A stretch of 64,000 nucleotides of DNA from positions 24,052-88,051 of the forward strand of contig DAIDKO010000096.1 in NCBI GenBank assembly GCA_027450005.1, given 5' to 3'. Shown here piece after piece: positions 1 to 10,027 of this stretch. The notes beneath the pieces were generated by a model that was given only the letters and a program-made list of their open reading frames with translations, was not told the origin of the DNA and did not search any database. Source of the stretch: Rhodanobacter sp. (GTDB taxonomy: Bacteria; Pseudomonadota; Gammaproteobacteria; Xanthomonadales; Rhodanobacteraceae). Numbering within the stretch: the stretch's first letter is position 1; the number at the start of each line of letters is the position of its first letter. The position numbers and the translations under genes are program-made.

Positions 1-46
1 GGCCACCGCCGATAATCGCCACGTGCGCAGAAGTGCTCGTCATCAT
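1..46 (-). CDS. 5' end of a FAD/NAD-binding oxidoreductase (partial)
   Basis: Reverse complement reads ATG ATG ACG AGC ACT TCT GCG CAC GTG GCG ATT ATC GGC GGT GGC = MMTSTSAHVAIIGGG, a Rossmann-type N-terminus running off the window edge. Confidence 0.45.
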   Translation of the reverse strand, partial: MMTSTSAHVAIIGGG

Positions 47-156
47 CCGCCCATGGTCGCACGCCGCATGGACACCGACGCCAACGATTCCCACCCCCGG
101 GGCGGCGCGACATCGCGTCAGCGATGGCCCACAGCATGGCCGCGGGGATCATGCGC

Positions 157-189
157 AAAAATAAAGGCCCAGCCGGCGCCGGCTGGGCC
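157..189 (-). terminator. Rho-independent terminator for the 238-1318 gene
   Basis: 24-bp palindrome GGCCCAGCCGGCGCCGGCTGGGCC (166-189) followed on the minus strand by TTTATTTTT. Confidence 0.85.
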
Positions 190-237
190 AAGTGGAGTCA
201 GCGTGCGGTGCGTTCTCCTTGCCCCGCACGAAGGGCC

Positions 238-1326
238 TCAGTGCAGGATCACGTGCGTGATCGCACAGGAATTGGTGTCGTTCGACCAGCTTGCCTGCTC
301 GGTGAACGTGCCCGTACCCATCACCACGTTCGCCGCGCCGCCCGGCTGACCCGCCGCGATCCAGGCGCACTCGTCGGAGTTCTCCGCGCCGGTGGAGGGG
401 TTGGTCCAGCCGCCTGCCGGATAAGTATCCGACATCATCTCGTGCCACTCGTGGCCCAGTGTCATCGTCCAGCCGTCTAGGTAACCGGCGGAGCCGGAGT
501 TCACGAAGTTCACGCCGCAGCTCGTACCCAGGTCCATGTTGTACGGCTGGTTGCTATAGGCGATGTCGCCGTACGACGAGGTCGTGTAGTTGTGCCACGC
601 GCAATAGCCCTGGGTCGGGCTCTGGTAGTTGTCCGGGTCGGAACCGTGTGGCGACATGATGATGTAGTACGTGTAGCGGTTCGAGCCCTGCGCCGTGTTG
701 CCGAAGTGCGCCGCCGCCTTGATCGCCTCGTTCGCCAGGTCGGTCGCGGTCGGTGCGCTGGGTGCGGCCGAGTTGTCGTACCAGGAGCCCGCGTACACGC
801 CGCCGGTCTGGTACGGCACGAAGTTCGCGGTCGATGGGCAGCTGGTGGCGCCCCTCGCAACGCCTGCACCATCGCACCACTGGGTCAGGTCGGCCGACCA
901 CAGCTCGTTACCGGTACCGATGCCCTTGAACATCTCCTCCGCTACCGCCGCGGCGCCGTAGGAGTCGTTGGAGAACACATCGTCACCCTTGGCATTGAGG
1001 GTCTGCGTGCCCCAGCCGCTGCCGTAGTACACGACGTAGACCTTTACATGGTTGTCCATCACGCCCACACCACTGGTGCCACCGCCATAGGCGAGCGTGT
1101 TCGAGGCTTTGCGCCTGGCGGTATGCCCAGCCTCGTATCTGTGGATCAACTCCAGTACTGGGAGGGTGGGTATCGCACCATGGCGATAGGCGTGCCCGCT
1201 GGCAGGTGCGTAAGGGTTTAATTCCGACGAATTGCCATTGGCGGACTGGGCCAGCAGCGAGCTCGAGCCAAGGCCGAGCAGGATGGATGCTGCGATGGCT
1301 TTCAACACGATTGACTTCATGTGCAC
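238..1326 (-). CDS. Secreted protein, short paralog of the next gene; candidate HExxE metalloprotease-like
   Basis: Signal peptide MKSIVLKAIAASILLGLGSSSLLA; LGHEWHEMMSDTYPAGGWTN...NSDECAW motif; first M may be a few codons upstream of the true start. Confidence 0.75.
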   Translation of the reverse strand: MHMKSIVLKAIAASILLGLGSSSLLAQSANGNSSELNPYAPASGHAYRHGAIPTLPVLELIHRYEAGHTARRKASNTLAYGGGTSGVGVMDNHVKVYVVYYGSGWGTQTLNAKGDDVFSNDSYGAAAVAEEMFKGIGTGNELWSADLTQWCDGAGVARGATSCPSTANFVPYQTGGVYAGSWYDNSAAPSAPTATDLANEAIKAAAHFGNTAQGSNRYTYYIIMSPHGSDPDNYQSPTQGYCAWHNYTTSSYGDIAYSNQPYNMDLGTSCGVNFVNSGSAGYLDGWTMTLGHEWHEMMSDTYPAGGWTNPSTGAENSDECAWIAAGQPGGAANVVMGTGTFTEQASWSNDTNSCAITHVILH

Positions 1327-1429
1327 TCCCCAAGTGGTGGGTTTGGTTGCGCGACATGCGCCCGCACGCCGCGGATTGCACGTCCCATGTCGAACATCCG
1401 GGGCATAAAGCAGGAATCCGCACCTCGGA

Positions 1430-1460
1430 CGAAAACGGCGCGCATCCCTGCGCGCCGTGT
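1430..1460 (-). terminator. Terminator of the 609-aa ORF gene
   Basis: Minus strand GGCGCGCA-GGGA-TGCGCGCC followed by GTTTTCGT just after the stop codon at 1467. Confidence 0.6.
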
Positions 1461-1466
1461 CTTTCC

Positions 1467-3203
1467 TCAGAACGTCAGGCTCCAGCTGTTGAGCGTGCCG
1501 GTATCGCCGCTGTACCAGGGATCGTTGTCGATCACCTGCAGCTGCCAGGTGCCTGCGGCCGCATTCGCGGAGGCATCCACCGTGTAGGTGGTGTTGATGT
1601 TGCCGTCATTGTTGTAGTCCGGCGACTGCAGGGTGTACGAGGTACCGTCGGGCGCGATCAGATCGATCTCCAGGTCGCCCGACCAGTTATGGGTGATGTT
1701 GACGTTCACCTTCAAGGTGGACGGCGCATTGCCGGAGACTCCGCTCACCACGATGCCGTCCTGGATGGTGGCGTTATCGCCGATCGTCACCGGTGTATCG
1801 GTGCTGCTGAAGGTACCGCCACCGCCGCCGCTGCTTGCGACAGTCACCGAGGCGGTCGTGCTGCTCTTTGCGCCGGTGCTGTCGGTCACGGTCTCGGTCA
1901 CGTTGTAGGTACCCGCCGCCGCATAGGTGTGAGTCGGGCTCGCCGCGGTCGAGGTGCCACCGTCACCGAAAGTCCACGCGTACGAGCTGATCGTTCCACC
2001 CGTGTCGGTCGACGCATCCGTGAAGTTCACCGTCAGCCCGCTCACTGTGTCGGTGAAGTTTGCCACCGGCGTGCTACCGCCGCCGCCGCCGCCACCGCCG
2101 CTGCTGCTTCCGTTGACGATCGGGTGCGAGATTGCGCAGGAATTGGTGTCGTTAGACCAGCTCGCCTGCTCGGTGAACGTGCCCGTGCCCATCGCCACGT
2201 TCGCTGCACCGCCCGGCTGGCCCGCCGCGATCCAGGCGCACTCGTCGGAGTTCTCTGAACCGCTGCTGGTGTTCGTCCAGCCACCTGCCGGGTAGGTGTC
2301 CGACATCATCTCGTGCCATTCGTGGCCCAGCGTCATCGTCCAGCCGTCCAGGTTACCTGCCGAGCCCGAGTTCACGAAGTCCACGCCGCAACTCGAGCCC
2401 ATGTCCATGTTGTACGGCTGGTTGCTGTAGGCGATGTCGCCGTACGACGAGGTCGTGTAGTTGTGCCATGCGCAGTAGCCCTGGGTCGGACTCTGGTAGT
2501 TGTCCGGGTCCGTGCCATGCGGCGACATGATGATGTAGTAGGTGTAGCGGTTCGAGCCTTGCGCCGTGTTGCCGAAGTGCGCCGCTGCCTTGATCGCCTC
2601 GTTCGCCAGGTCGGTCGCGGTCGGTGCGCTGGGCGCCGCTGCCGAGTTGTCATACCAGGAGCCCGCGTACACGCCGCCGGTCTGGTACGGCACGAAGTTC
2701 GCGTTCGACGGGCAACTGGTGGCGCCCGACGCCACGTTCGGACCGTCACACCACTGCGTCAGATCCGCCGACCACAGCTCGTTACCGGTACCGATGCCCT
2801 TGAACATCTCTTCCGCCACCGCTGCGGCGCCGTAGGAGTCGCCGCTGAACACGTCGTCACCGTTGGCGTTGGTGGTTTGCGTCCCCCACTGGCTGCCGTA
2901 GTAAACGATGTAGACCTTCACATGGCCGTCCATCACGCCCACGCCGTCGATGCCACCGTTGTAGGTCAGCGTGTTCGAGCTGGTTGCCGTGGTCGCCGTC
3001 GACGCATGCGTGTCGCGGTAGTGCTTCATCTTCTGGTGCACTTCGCGCGTCGGTATCGCGCCGTGGCGATAGCTGTGGCCGTAGGCAGGCGCATACGGAT
3101 TGAGCTCCGACGGCTTGCCACCATTGTTGTGCGCCAGCGCCGGCCCTGCCGCCAGTCCGATCAGGACCGACGCAACCAGCGTCTTCAAAACGATCTGCTT
3201 CAT
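1467..3203 (-). CDS. Secreted HExxE protein with PKD domain and C-terminal P/proprotein-convertase-like domain
   Basis: Start MKQIVLKTLVASVLIGLAAGPALA; GHEWHEMMSD motif; PKD-like ANFTDTVSGLTVNFTDASTD...WTFGDGGTSTAASPTHTY; C-terminal NVNITHNWSGDLEIDLIAPDGTSYTL...WQLQVIDNDPWYSGDTGTLNSWSLTF. Confidence 0.85.
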   Translation of the reverse strand: MKQIVLKTLVASVLIGLAAGPALAHNNGGKPSELNPYAPAYGHSYRHGAIPTREVHQKMKHYRDTHASTATTATSSNTLTYNGGIDGVGVMDGHVKVYIVYYGSQWGTQTTNANGDDVFSGDSYGAAAVAEEMFKGIGTGNELWSADLTQWCDGPNVASGATSCPSNANFVPYQTGGVYAGSWYDNSAAAPSAPTATDLANEAIKAAAHFGNTAQGSNRYTYYIIMSPHGTDPDNYQSPTQGYCAWHNYTTSSYGDIAYSNQPYNMDMGSSCGVDFVNSGSAGNLDGWTMTLGHEWHEMMSDTYPAGGWTNTSSGSENSDECAWIAAGQPGGAANVAMGTGTFTEQASWSNDTNSCAISHPIVNGSSSGGGGGGGGSTPVANFTDTVSGLTVNFTDASTDTGGTISSYAWTFGDGGTSTAASPTHTYAAAGTYNVTETVTDSTGAKSSTTASVTVASSGGGGGTFSSTDTPVTIGDNATIQDGIVVSGVSGNAPSTLKVNVNITHNWSGDLEIDLIAPDGTSYTLQSPDYNNDGNINTTYTVDASANAAAGTWQLQVIDNDPWYSGDTGTLNSWSLTF

Positions 3204-4635
3204 GCTAGCTCCCCGAATGGTGCTGTTGAGTGTCCGGGTACCTGGCCCCCGCTCAGGCATCGGAATGAGATTGGTCGCACGTCCCATGTCGAACATCCGG
3301 AGGCGCTAAGCAGGATTCACGCCTCTAGCTACAAACGGCACGCATCCTGCGCGCCACATCGCTCGTCAAAACCAGTAATTCATGCCGTCGAGCACCCGGC
3401 CTCATTGCCGTACCAGACGTGCACATGCGAAACGGGAACCAACTCGTCGCTACGGCTGGCGACCACGGCAAGCTGGCTACGCGATTGAAGGGTAGGGTTG
3501 GTGCTATCCGGCCTCACGGGGAAATCCGTGCTCTGGTCGGCATGCCTCCCGGACGAGGCGCGCACGTCATCCACCCGGGTCAGCGCACCCCGATACGTCC
3601 CATCGGCCACCCCGTTCGAGCCGGCACGCGCCGATATAGCGACCCTAAACCGGACAGCAGTGGCATCCGAGACACTTGGAGGAACTTCAGGTCGCACGGA
3701 CGATTCCCCAGTTTTAGGCGCGAGCGAGGCTTACGCGGCCTCGTGGCCCCGTGGCAAAGACGAATGCCGCATACGCATGCGGCGACGGTTTCTACTTGCC
3801 AGACGATTCCCGAGCGTCCATCTGCAGCGACCGTTCCCCTGGGAGAATCCCTCTCACGGCCTGCCCTGGACTTTGCTCGACGACCCCCGCCCCCACGGTT
3901 GCCGCTCGGAACCTGTCGCCACACTCCCCGTGACGAACTCTTGAAACCTACGCAATGGAATTCGCACGCGTCAAGACATGGAAATGGAAACCTCCAGCAA
4001 TAATGCATTTTTCATTCATGTTTCCTTCATATTGCATTTCAACGAAGGCACCCTGGCGCAAGGACGCAATATGTTGCGCATCACCAAGAAACCGGGATCA
4101 ATGCCATCCCGACTGGTGTCGACCCGGCAGACGGCGGCTTCGGAGCTGCACAGGATCCGCCCGAAGGCGACGCTTTCCCTCGAAATCGAAAGTTCTTGAA
4201 ATTGGCGCGCCGCGGAGAATGTTCCGGGGACTTAAATCGAGGCAGGCGTTTCAGGCGAATGAATCGACCAAGGCATCCAGCCGCGGATGAGTCAGGGACG
4301 ACGAAGACCCCGCCGGCCTAGGGAGTCGAATCGGAGCGTGTCGCGCCGCGACCGGCAGGCAGCCACTCAGGCGATCGTGCCGAGCGAGGGGGACGTCCGG
4401 CGGCCATGAGCCCTGATCTCAACCGCTGCGACGGTCGGGTTGCACGATAGGCGCCTCGTGCTATCGGTGAGGCCGTGACTACCCCATCCCCCGCCACCCT
4501 CGAGCGTGCGTACCGCGTGCGGCTGCGGCGGCTGCACCGGCGACGGCAGCTTCAGCCGCCCCACCGTGAGCAGCAACCTGTGCGGCGCGACGAATGCATC
4601 GCGCGCAGGGTGAGCCACGGCGATCCCGGCATGCT

Positions 4636-5391
4636 TCAATCCGCCGCCTTCTTCGGCAGCAGCCAGCGCACCGCCAGGATGCCCAACTCATAGAGCAGGC
4701 ACATCGGTATCGCCAGCAGGACCATCGAAGTGATATCCGGCGGCGTGATCAGCGCGGCGACCGCAAAGGCGGCCACGATGGCGTAACGCCGCACGTTGCG
4801 CAGCTTGGCGATATCCACGATCCCCACCGCGGCAAGGATCACCACCGCCACCGGAACCTCGAAGCACAACCCGAAAGCGAAGAACATCAGCATCACGAAA
4901 TCGAGGTAGTGCGTGATGTCGGTCATCATCTCCACGCCCGCGGGGGTCACCGCAGTAAGGAAGCGGAATGCTGCCGGCAACACCAGGAAGTACGCGAACG
5001 CGCAGCCGCAATAGAACAGCAGCAGGGAAGCGACCAGCAGCGGCCGCGCCAGACGCTTCTCGTGCTTGTACAAACCGGGGCTGATGAAGGCCCAGAGCTG
5101 GTAGAGGATCACCGGCATGCTGATGAACAGCGCGGCATAAAACGCGAGCTTCAGCGGCGTGATGAAGGGGCTGGCAACCTCGGTGGCGATCAGGTGCGCA
5201 CCCTGCGGCAGCCGCGCCACCAGCGGCGCGGCCAGTTCCGAATACAACCGGTTGGCGAACGGCACCAGCGCGACCAGCACGAGCAGCACGCAGGCGACCG
5301 CCTTGAGCAGGCGCGAACGCAGCTCGATCAGGTGCGAAAACAAGCCCTGCTGCAGGTCGTCGCCAAGGTCATCGGGCTCAGTGGTCGCCAC
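4636..5391 (-). CDS. tatC: Sec-independent protein translocase TatC
   Basis: HLIELRSRLLKAVACVL, multi-TM, adjacent to tatB and tatA. Confidence 0.95.
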   Translation of the reverse strand: MATTEPDDLGDDLQQGLFSHLIELRSRLLKAVACVLLVLVALVPFANRLYSELAAPLVARLPQGAHLIATEVASPFITPLKLAFYAALFISMPVILYQLWAFISPGLYKHEKRLARPLLVASLLLFYCGCAFAYFLVLPAAFRFLTAVTPAGVEMMTDITHYLDFVMLMFFAFGLCFEVPVAVVILAAVGIVDIAKLRNVRRYAIVAAFAVAALITPPDITSMVLLAIPMCLLYELGILAVRWLLPKKAAD

Positions 5392-5788
5392 GCGTCGACT
5401 CCTCCGCGTCCCCGGTCGCCGGCGGGTCCGCCAGCGGCAGCGACGGCTGCGCTTCGGGCCGGATTTCCGCGGCGGCTGCCGCCGATGCGCCCGCGGACTT
5501 CAGCGCCTCCGCAGCGTCCTTCATAGGCTCGCGCACCTGCTGCAGGCTTTCCTTGAACTCGTCCTGCGCCGCCTCGGCACGCGCGGCGGCTTCGCGGGCC
5601 GCACGCCGGATCTCCTCCACCTCGAGTTCGCGCTCCACTTCGGCGCGCACACTGTCCCAGCCGCTGCGCACGCGGCGCAGCAAGGCTCCCGCCGTGCGGG
5701 CCGCGCCGGGCAGCTTCTCCGGGCCAAGCACGATCAACGCGATCAGCGCGAGCAGCAGCAGCTTGCCGAAGCTGATCTCGATCATCAC
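5378..5788 (-). CDS. tatB: Sec-independent protein translocase TatB
   Basis: MIEISFGKLLLLALIALIVLGPEKLPGAARTAG. Confidence 0.93.
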   Translation of the reverse strand: MMIEISFGKLLLLALIALIVLGPEKLPGAARTAGALLRRVRSGWDSVRAEVERELEVEEIRRAAREAAARAEAAQDEFKESLQQVREPMKDAAEALKSAGASAAAAAEIRPEAQPSLPLADPPATGDAEESTRGDH

Positions 5789-5806
5789 CCAGACACCGAG
5801 CCGTGC

Positions 5807-6061
5807 TTACTTCGACTCGTGCGAGTCGCGCTGATCCTGCGTGCTGGCGCTCGCCGACGAAGCCGGCGGATCGGCACGCAGTTGCTCCTTCGCCTGCGAC
5901 AAATCTCTCGGCTTCTCGTCCTCGTCGCCGTGCATGGCCTTCTTGAAGCCGCGCACGGCGTTGCCGAGATCCGAGCCGACGTTGCCGAGCTTCTTGGTAC
6001 CGAAGATCAGCAGCACGATGACCAAGAGCAGGAGCCAGTGCCAAATGCTGTCAAAACCCAT
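5807..6061 (-). CDS. tatA: Sec-independent protein translocase TatA
   Basis: [38 protein letters not shown]. Confidence 0.95.
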   Translation of the reverse strand: MGFDSIWHWLLLLVIVLLIFGTKKLGNVGSDLGNAVRGFKKAMHGDEDEKPRDLSQAKEQLRADPPASSASASTQDQRDSHESK

Positions 6062-6130
6062 GATGTTCCTCGCGGCGCCCCGGGACGGAAACGGCTCCGC
6101 CCACGAACCGCCGATTTTCGCACAGGGCGG

Positions 6131-6826
6131 TTACCTCGAAGTGTACTCTTCCAGCGCGTCGCGGAACTTCACCACGGACGGTGGCACGTTGCTCACGCCG
6201 CCCTCGAAGATGCGCCGCGGCGTGATGCCGGGACCGTACACAGCTGCATTGGCGTCGTAGTCGATCTTGAGCACTGAGCCGTCCAGCGCCACGCCAGCGA
6301 AAAGCCCGCGCGAGCGCGAGTAGGAATAGATCTCCGCCTTCAGCTGCTGGTCGGTGGCCGCCGCGGCGGTACGCCCCACCGGGCCGGCCGCGGCGCTGGC
6401 GTCGGCGCCGATGGTGAACTTGCCGTTGACGATGGAGTCCACGCCGCGCTGGGTACGGAACACCAGGATCACGTCGGTGGACGACACCCCGATCTGGAAG
6501 CCCACGCTGCCACCGCCGAAGGAGATGAAGCTCGGGTTGGACCAGGTGCCGTCCGGACGCTTCACCGAAATCAGCCCCTCGCCGCGGCGGCCGCCGAACA
6601 CGAAGCCAACCTTCAGCACGTCGGGAATCACCGCGATCGCCTTCGCGTCCCGGAGCAGATCGCTGGGGATGGCCTTGTCCGGCGCCTGCTCGATCTCGTT
6701 GAGCACGCGCACCGCGTTCTGAGCACGCATCTCCGGCGTGCTGTCGTCGGCATGGGCGGCCATCGTTGGCAGCATAAGCGCCGCGCCGAGCAGCAGGAAT
6801 CGATACAGAGATGTCTTCTTCAACAT
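6131..6826 (-). CDS. SYLF/YSC84-type lipid-binding secreted protein
   Basis: Signal peptide MLKKTSLYRFLLLGAALMLPTMAAHA; KAIAVIPDVLKVGFVFGGRRGEGLISVK and FISFGGGSVGFQIGVSSTDVILVF. Confidence 0.85.
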   Translation of the reverse strand: MLKKTSLYRFLLLGAALMLPTMAAHADDSTPEMRAQNAVRVLNEIEQAPDKAIPSDLLRDAKAIAVIPDVLKVGFVFGGRRGEGLISVKRPDGTWSNPSFISFGGGSVGFQIGVSSTDVILVFRTQRGVDSIVNGKFTIGADASAAAGPVGRTAAAATDQQLKAEIYSYSRSRGLFAGVALDGSVLKIDYDANAAVYGPGITPRRIFEGGVSNVPPSVVKFRDALEEYTSR

Positions 6827-6911
6827 GGGCAGCTCCGTCGTTGAGTGGGGGCCATAGGATGGGGAATGGCAGTTATGGCAGACTCGCGGCAGTCTCTCCG
6901 CCAGCACCACG

Positions 6912-7955
6912 ATGCCTAGCCACGACCACTATACCGGCCCCGCAGGCCACCACGATCCCGCCGCCACGGCATCCGTTCAGACAGGGGTATTGCTGGTGAA
7001 CCTCGGCACGCCCGCCGCGCCCACGGCGAGAGCGCTGCGCCCCTGGCTCGCCGAATTCCTGTCCGACCGTCGCGTGATCGACTACCCGCGCTGGCTGTGG
7101 TGGCCGATCCTGCATGGCGTGATCCTGCGCGTGCGTCCGCGACGCTCCGCTCACGCCTATGCGCGCATCTGGGACGAGCAAGGCTCGCCGCTCCGCTGGC
7201 GCAGCGAGTCGCTGACGAAATTGCTGCAGGCCGAACTCGGTCCGGGAGTGCGCGCGGCACTGGCGATGCGCTACGGCGAGCCGACCGTGGCAGAGGTCAT
7301 CGCGCAGCTGCAGCGCGTCGGCGTGCGCCGCCTGCTGGTGTTGCCGCTGTATCCCCAGTACTCCGCCACCTCCACCGGCTCGGTGATCGACGCCGTAGCC
7401 GACGCGATGAAGGTGTTGCGCTGGCCGCCGGAGCTGCGCATCGTCAACGACTATCACGACGAACCGGGCCACATCGATGCGCTGGCCACCAGCATCGAAA
7501 GCTGGTGGGACAGGCATGGCCGTGGCGACAAGCTGCTGCTTTCCTTCCATGGCATACCTGAGCGCTACGTGCGCCTCGGCGATCCGTACGCCGACCAGTG
7601 CCGCGCCACCGCGCGCCTGCTGCGCGAGCGGCTGCGGCTGGACGAATCGCAACTGGTGCTGAGCTTCCAGTCGCGGGTCGGTCGCGAACGCTGGCTGGAA
7701 CCCTATACCGACGCCACCGTGCGCCGCCTGGCCGGCGATGGCGTGAAGCGGCTGGACGTGGCCTGCCCCGGCTTTGCGGTGGATTGCCTGGAAACGCTGG
7801 AAGAAATCGCACTGCAGAACCGTGAGTTCTTCATCGCCGCCGGCGGCGAGGACCTGCGCTACATCCCGGCGCTCAATGACGGCCCCGAACAGGTGCGCAG
7901 CCTAGCCACGCTGGCACGCCGCCAGCTGAGTGGCTGGCCCGGCTTCGACACGTGA
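6912..7955 (+). CDS. hemH: Ferrochelatase
   Basis: GVLLVNLGTPAAPTARALRPWLAEFLSD; LLLSFHGIPERYV; SFQSRVGRERWLEPYTD. Confidence 0.95.
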   Translation: MPSHDHYTGPAGHHDPAATASVQTGVLLVNLGTPAAPTARALRPWLAEFLSDRRVIDYPRWLWWPILHGVILRVRPRRSAHAYARIWDEQGSPLRWRSESLTKLLQAELGPGVRAALAMRYGEPTVAEVIAQLQRVGVRRLLVLPLYPQYSATSTGSVIDAVADAMKVLRWPPELRIVNDYHDEPGHIDALATSIESWWDRHGRGDKLLLSFHGIPERYVRLGDPYADQCRATARLLRERLRLDESQLVLSFQSRVGRERWLEPYTDATVRRLAGDGVKRLDVACPGFAVDCLETLEEIALQNREFFIAAGGEDLRYIPALNDGPEQVRSLATLARRQLSGWPGFDT

Positions 7956-8803
7956 GCGGTCCACGCATACGGCACCTCTCGCTGCCACAACTTACGCTCG
8001 CCGCGCTGGAATGGGGCGAGCCGGACGCCCCGCCGCTGCTCGCGCTGCACGGCTGGCTGGACAACGCCGCCAGTTTCGCCACGCTGGCCCCGCTGCTCGC
8101 TCGGCAGAGCCGAGTGATCGCGCTGGACCTGCCCGGGCACGGCCACTCAAACCACCTGCCGGCCGGCGCCAATTATCACCCCATCGAACAGGCACGCACC
8201 GTGCTGGCCGCGCTCGATACGCTGGAACTGCCGCGCTGCCGCATGCTGGGCCATTCGCTGGGCGCCGGCATTGCGTCGCTGGTCGCGGCGGCCGCGCCAG
8301 CGCGCATCGAGCACCTGCATCTGATCGAAGGGCTGGGCCCGCTGGGCGACGATGGCACGCACACGCTGCAGCGCTATCGCGATGCGCTGGCCGCGCCGCC
8401 GGCCAGCGGCAAGACGCTGCGCGTTTTCCGCAGCATCGACCAAGCTGCCAGTGCCCGGGCCATCGCCAGCGGCCTCCCCGCCGAGCTCGCGCGCCCGATC
8501 ATCGAACGCGGTCTGTGCAAAACCGATGGCGGCTGGCAATGGCGCAGCGACCCCCGCCTCGTACGCCCCACCGCGGTGCGGTTGGCCGAAACGCAGATCC
8601 GCGCCCTGCTGGCAGGCATCGAAGCACCGACCTCCCTGCTGCTTTCGCAACCCGCCACGCCCTACCTGCCCACGCCGCAGATGCAGGCACGTGCCACCTG
8701 CGTGCCTCGCATCACCGTCGAGCACCTGGCCGGTGGCCACCACCTGCAGCTCGAGCATCCGCAGGCGGTGGCGCAATGGATGCTGCGCCACGCAGCGGGC
8801 TGA
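7952..8803 (+). CDS. Alpha/beta hydrolase
   Basis: PPLLALHGWLDNAASFATLAPLL; GHSLGAGIASLV; 4-nt overlap with hemH. Confidence 0.88.
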   Translation: MSGPRIRHLSLPQLTLAALEWGEPDAPPLLALHGWLDNAASFATLAPLLARQSRVIALDLPGHGHSNHLPAGANYHPIEQARTVLAALDTLELPRCRMLGHSLGAGIASLVAAAAPARIEHLHLIEGLGPLGDDGTHTLQRYRDALAAPPASGKTLRVFRSIDQAASARAIASGLPAELARPIIERGLCKTDGGWQWRSDPRLVRPTAVRLAETQIRALLAGIEAPTSLLLSQPATPYLPTPQMQARATCVPRITVEHLAGGHHLQLEHPQAVAQWMLRHAAG

Positions 8804-8827
8804 CCTTGCCGCGCCGGCAGGTCAGCC
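8798..8827. terminator. Putative bidirectional hairpin between convergent genes
   Basis: GGCTGACC(T)TGCCG-CGC-CGGCAGGTCAGCC; both stop codons lie in the stem; no U-tract. Confidence 0.5.
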
Positions 8828-10027
8828 GGAAATCGCCAGCCGCTCCGAGCGGTACATCTGCACCGTGACGCCGATCGCGACCGCTGCCGCCGACAGCGTG
8901 CCAGCGAGGCACAGCCCAAGCTGCGCGGCGCCGACGCCGTCGCCGCGCAGCTGCCGCATGATGCCGAGGTTCTGGCCCAGCAGTGGCACCGCATACATCC
9001 AGGCCCGCGCCTTGATCGGCAGGAAGGCCAGCAAGGCGCTCGGGATCAGCGGCACCATCATCAGCAGCGAAACGTAGGTCTGCGCCTCACGGTAGCTCTT
9101 GGCGAACGCCGCGACCAGGGTCTGCAGCGAAGCCAGCAGCAGCACCAGCGGCAGCATCAGCAAGAGGACGATGCCAGCGAAGCGCCAGCCCAGGTCCAGC
9201 TCCATGCCCAGCTTCTCGGCAGGAATCAGGTGCCCCACCACCGCGAATGCGAGCAGGGTGATCGCGAGGCTGGCCAGCGAGAACAGGCAGATCGCCGCGA
9301 GCTTGCCGAACAGGATCTTCCATCGCGCCACCGGGTTGGCGAACAGCGGCTCCAGCGACTGCCGCTCGCGCTCGCCGGCGGTGAGGTCGATGGCGAGGTA
9401 CATGCCGCCCATGAAGAGGGTGATCACGAAGAAGTACGGCAGGATCGCAAACAGCAGTGCCGCGCGCGACTGCGGAGTAGCCTGATCTCGCTTGGCCACC
9501 TGCACCGGCCAGGCCGTACCCGGCGACAGGCCGCGCGCCACCAGCCGCATCGCGCCCTGCTGCCGGGCGTAGGCCTCCACCAGCTTCTGCACGCGCTCCA
9601 CCGCGCTGCTGGTGTCTTGCCGCGAGGAGTCGTAGAACATCTCCACCTGCACCGGCTCGCCCTGGCGCCAGGCCTTGCCGTAGCCGGCGCCGATGCGCAG
9701 CACCACGTCGGCATCCTGCTTGCGCACTGCCGTGCCGGGGTCGGCCACCGGCGCGTCAGGCACGATGCCTCCTTCCTCCAGCGCATCGAGCAGATGGGGT
9801 GCATACTGCGCGCCGATTACCGGTACGTGCAATGGCTTGTCGGCCTTGTCTAACTGCTGGTTGATCTGCACGTTGACCAGCATGACGAACAGCAGCGGCC
9901 CCAGCAGCGGACCGGTAAAGAATGCGCTTAGCAAGGTGCGGCGGTCACGCAGGTTTTCGCGTACTTCCTTGAGGAACACGGTGAACGCGGCGCTGCGGCG
10001 AAGGTTTTTCGTGATGACGGCGTTCAT
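8822..10027 (-). CDS. ABC transporter permease, NatB/ABC-2 type
   Basis: KEVRENLRDRRTLLSAFFTGPLLGPLLFV; DLTAGERERQSLEPLFANPVARWKILFGK. Confidence 0.85.
   Translation of the reverse strand: MNAVITKNLRRSAAFTVFLKEVRENLRDRRTLLSAFFTGPLLGPLLFVMLVNVQINQQLDKADKPLHVPVIGAQYAPHLLDALEEGGIVPDAPVADPGTAVRKQDADVVLRIGAGYGKAWRQGEPVQVEMFYDSSRQDTSSAVERVQKLVEAYARQQGAMRLVARGLSPGTAWPVQVAKRDQATPQSRAALLFAILPYFFVITLFMGGMYLAIDLTAGERERQSLEPLFANPVARWKILFGKLAAICLFSLASLAITLLAFAVVGHLIPAEKLGMELDLGWRFAGIVLLLMLPLVLLLASLQTLVAAFAKSYREAQTYVSLLMMVPLIPSALLAFLPIKARAWMYAVPLLGQNLGIMRQLRGDGVGAAQLGLCLAGTLSAAAVAIGVTVQMYRSERLAISG

Noticed and set aside
2077-2106. Short GCC-type repeat
   Set aside because: Encodes the poly-Gly linker of the secreted protein, not a CRISPR or independent repeat
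3380-3697. 105-aa minus ORF
   Set aside because: Possible remnant but no family recognised; kept only as part of the gene-poor interval finding
4367-4639. 90-aa minus ORF downstream of tatC
   Set aside because: No motif or clear ribosome-binding site; abuts the tatC stop
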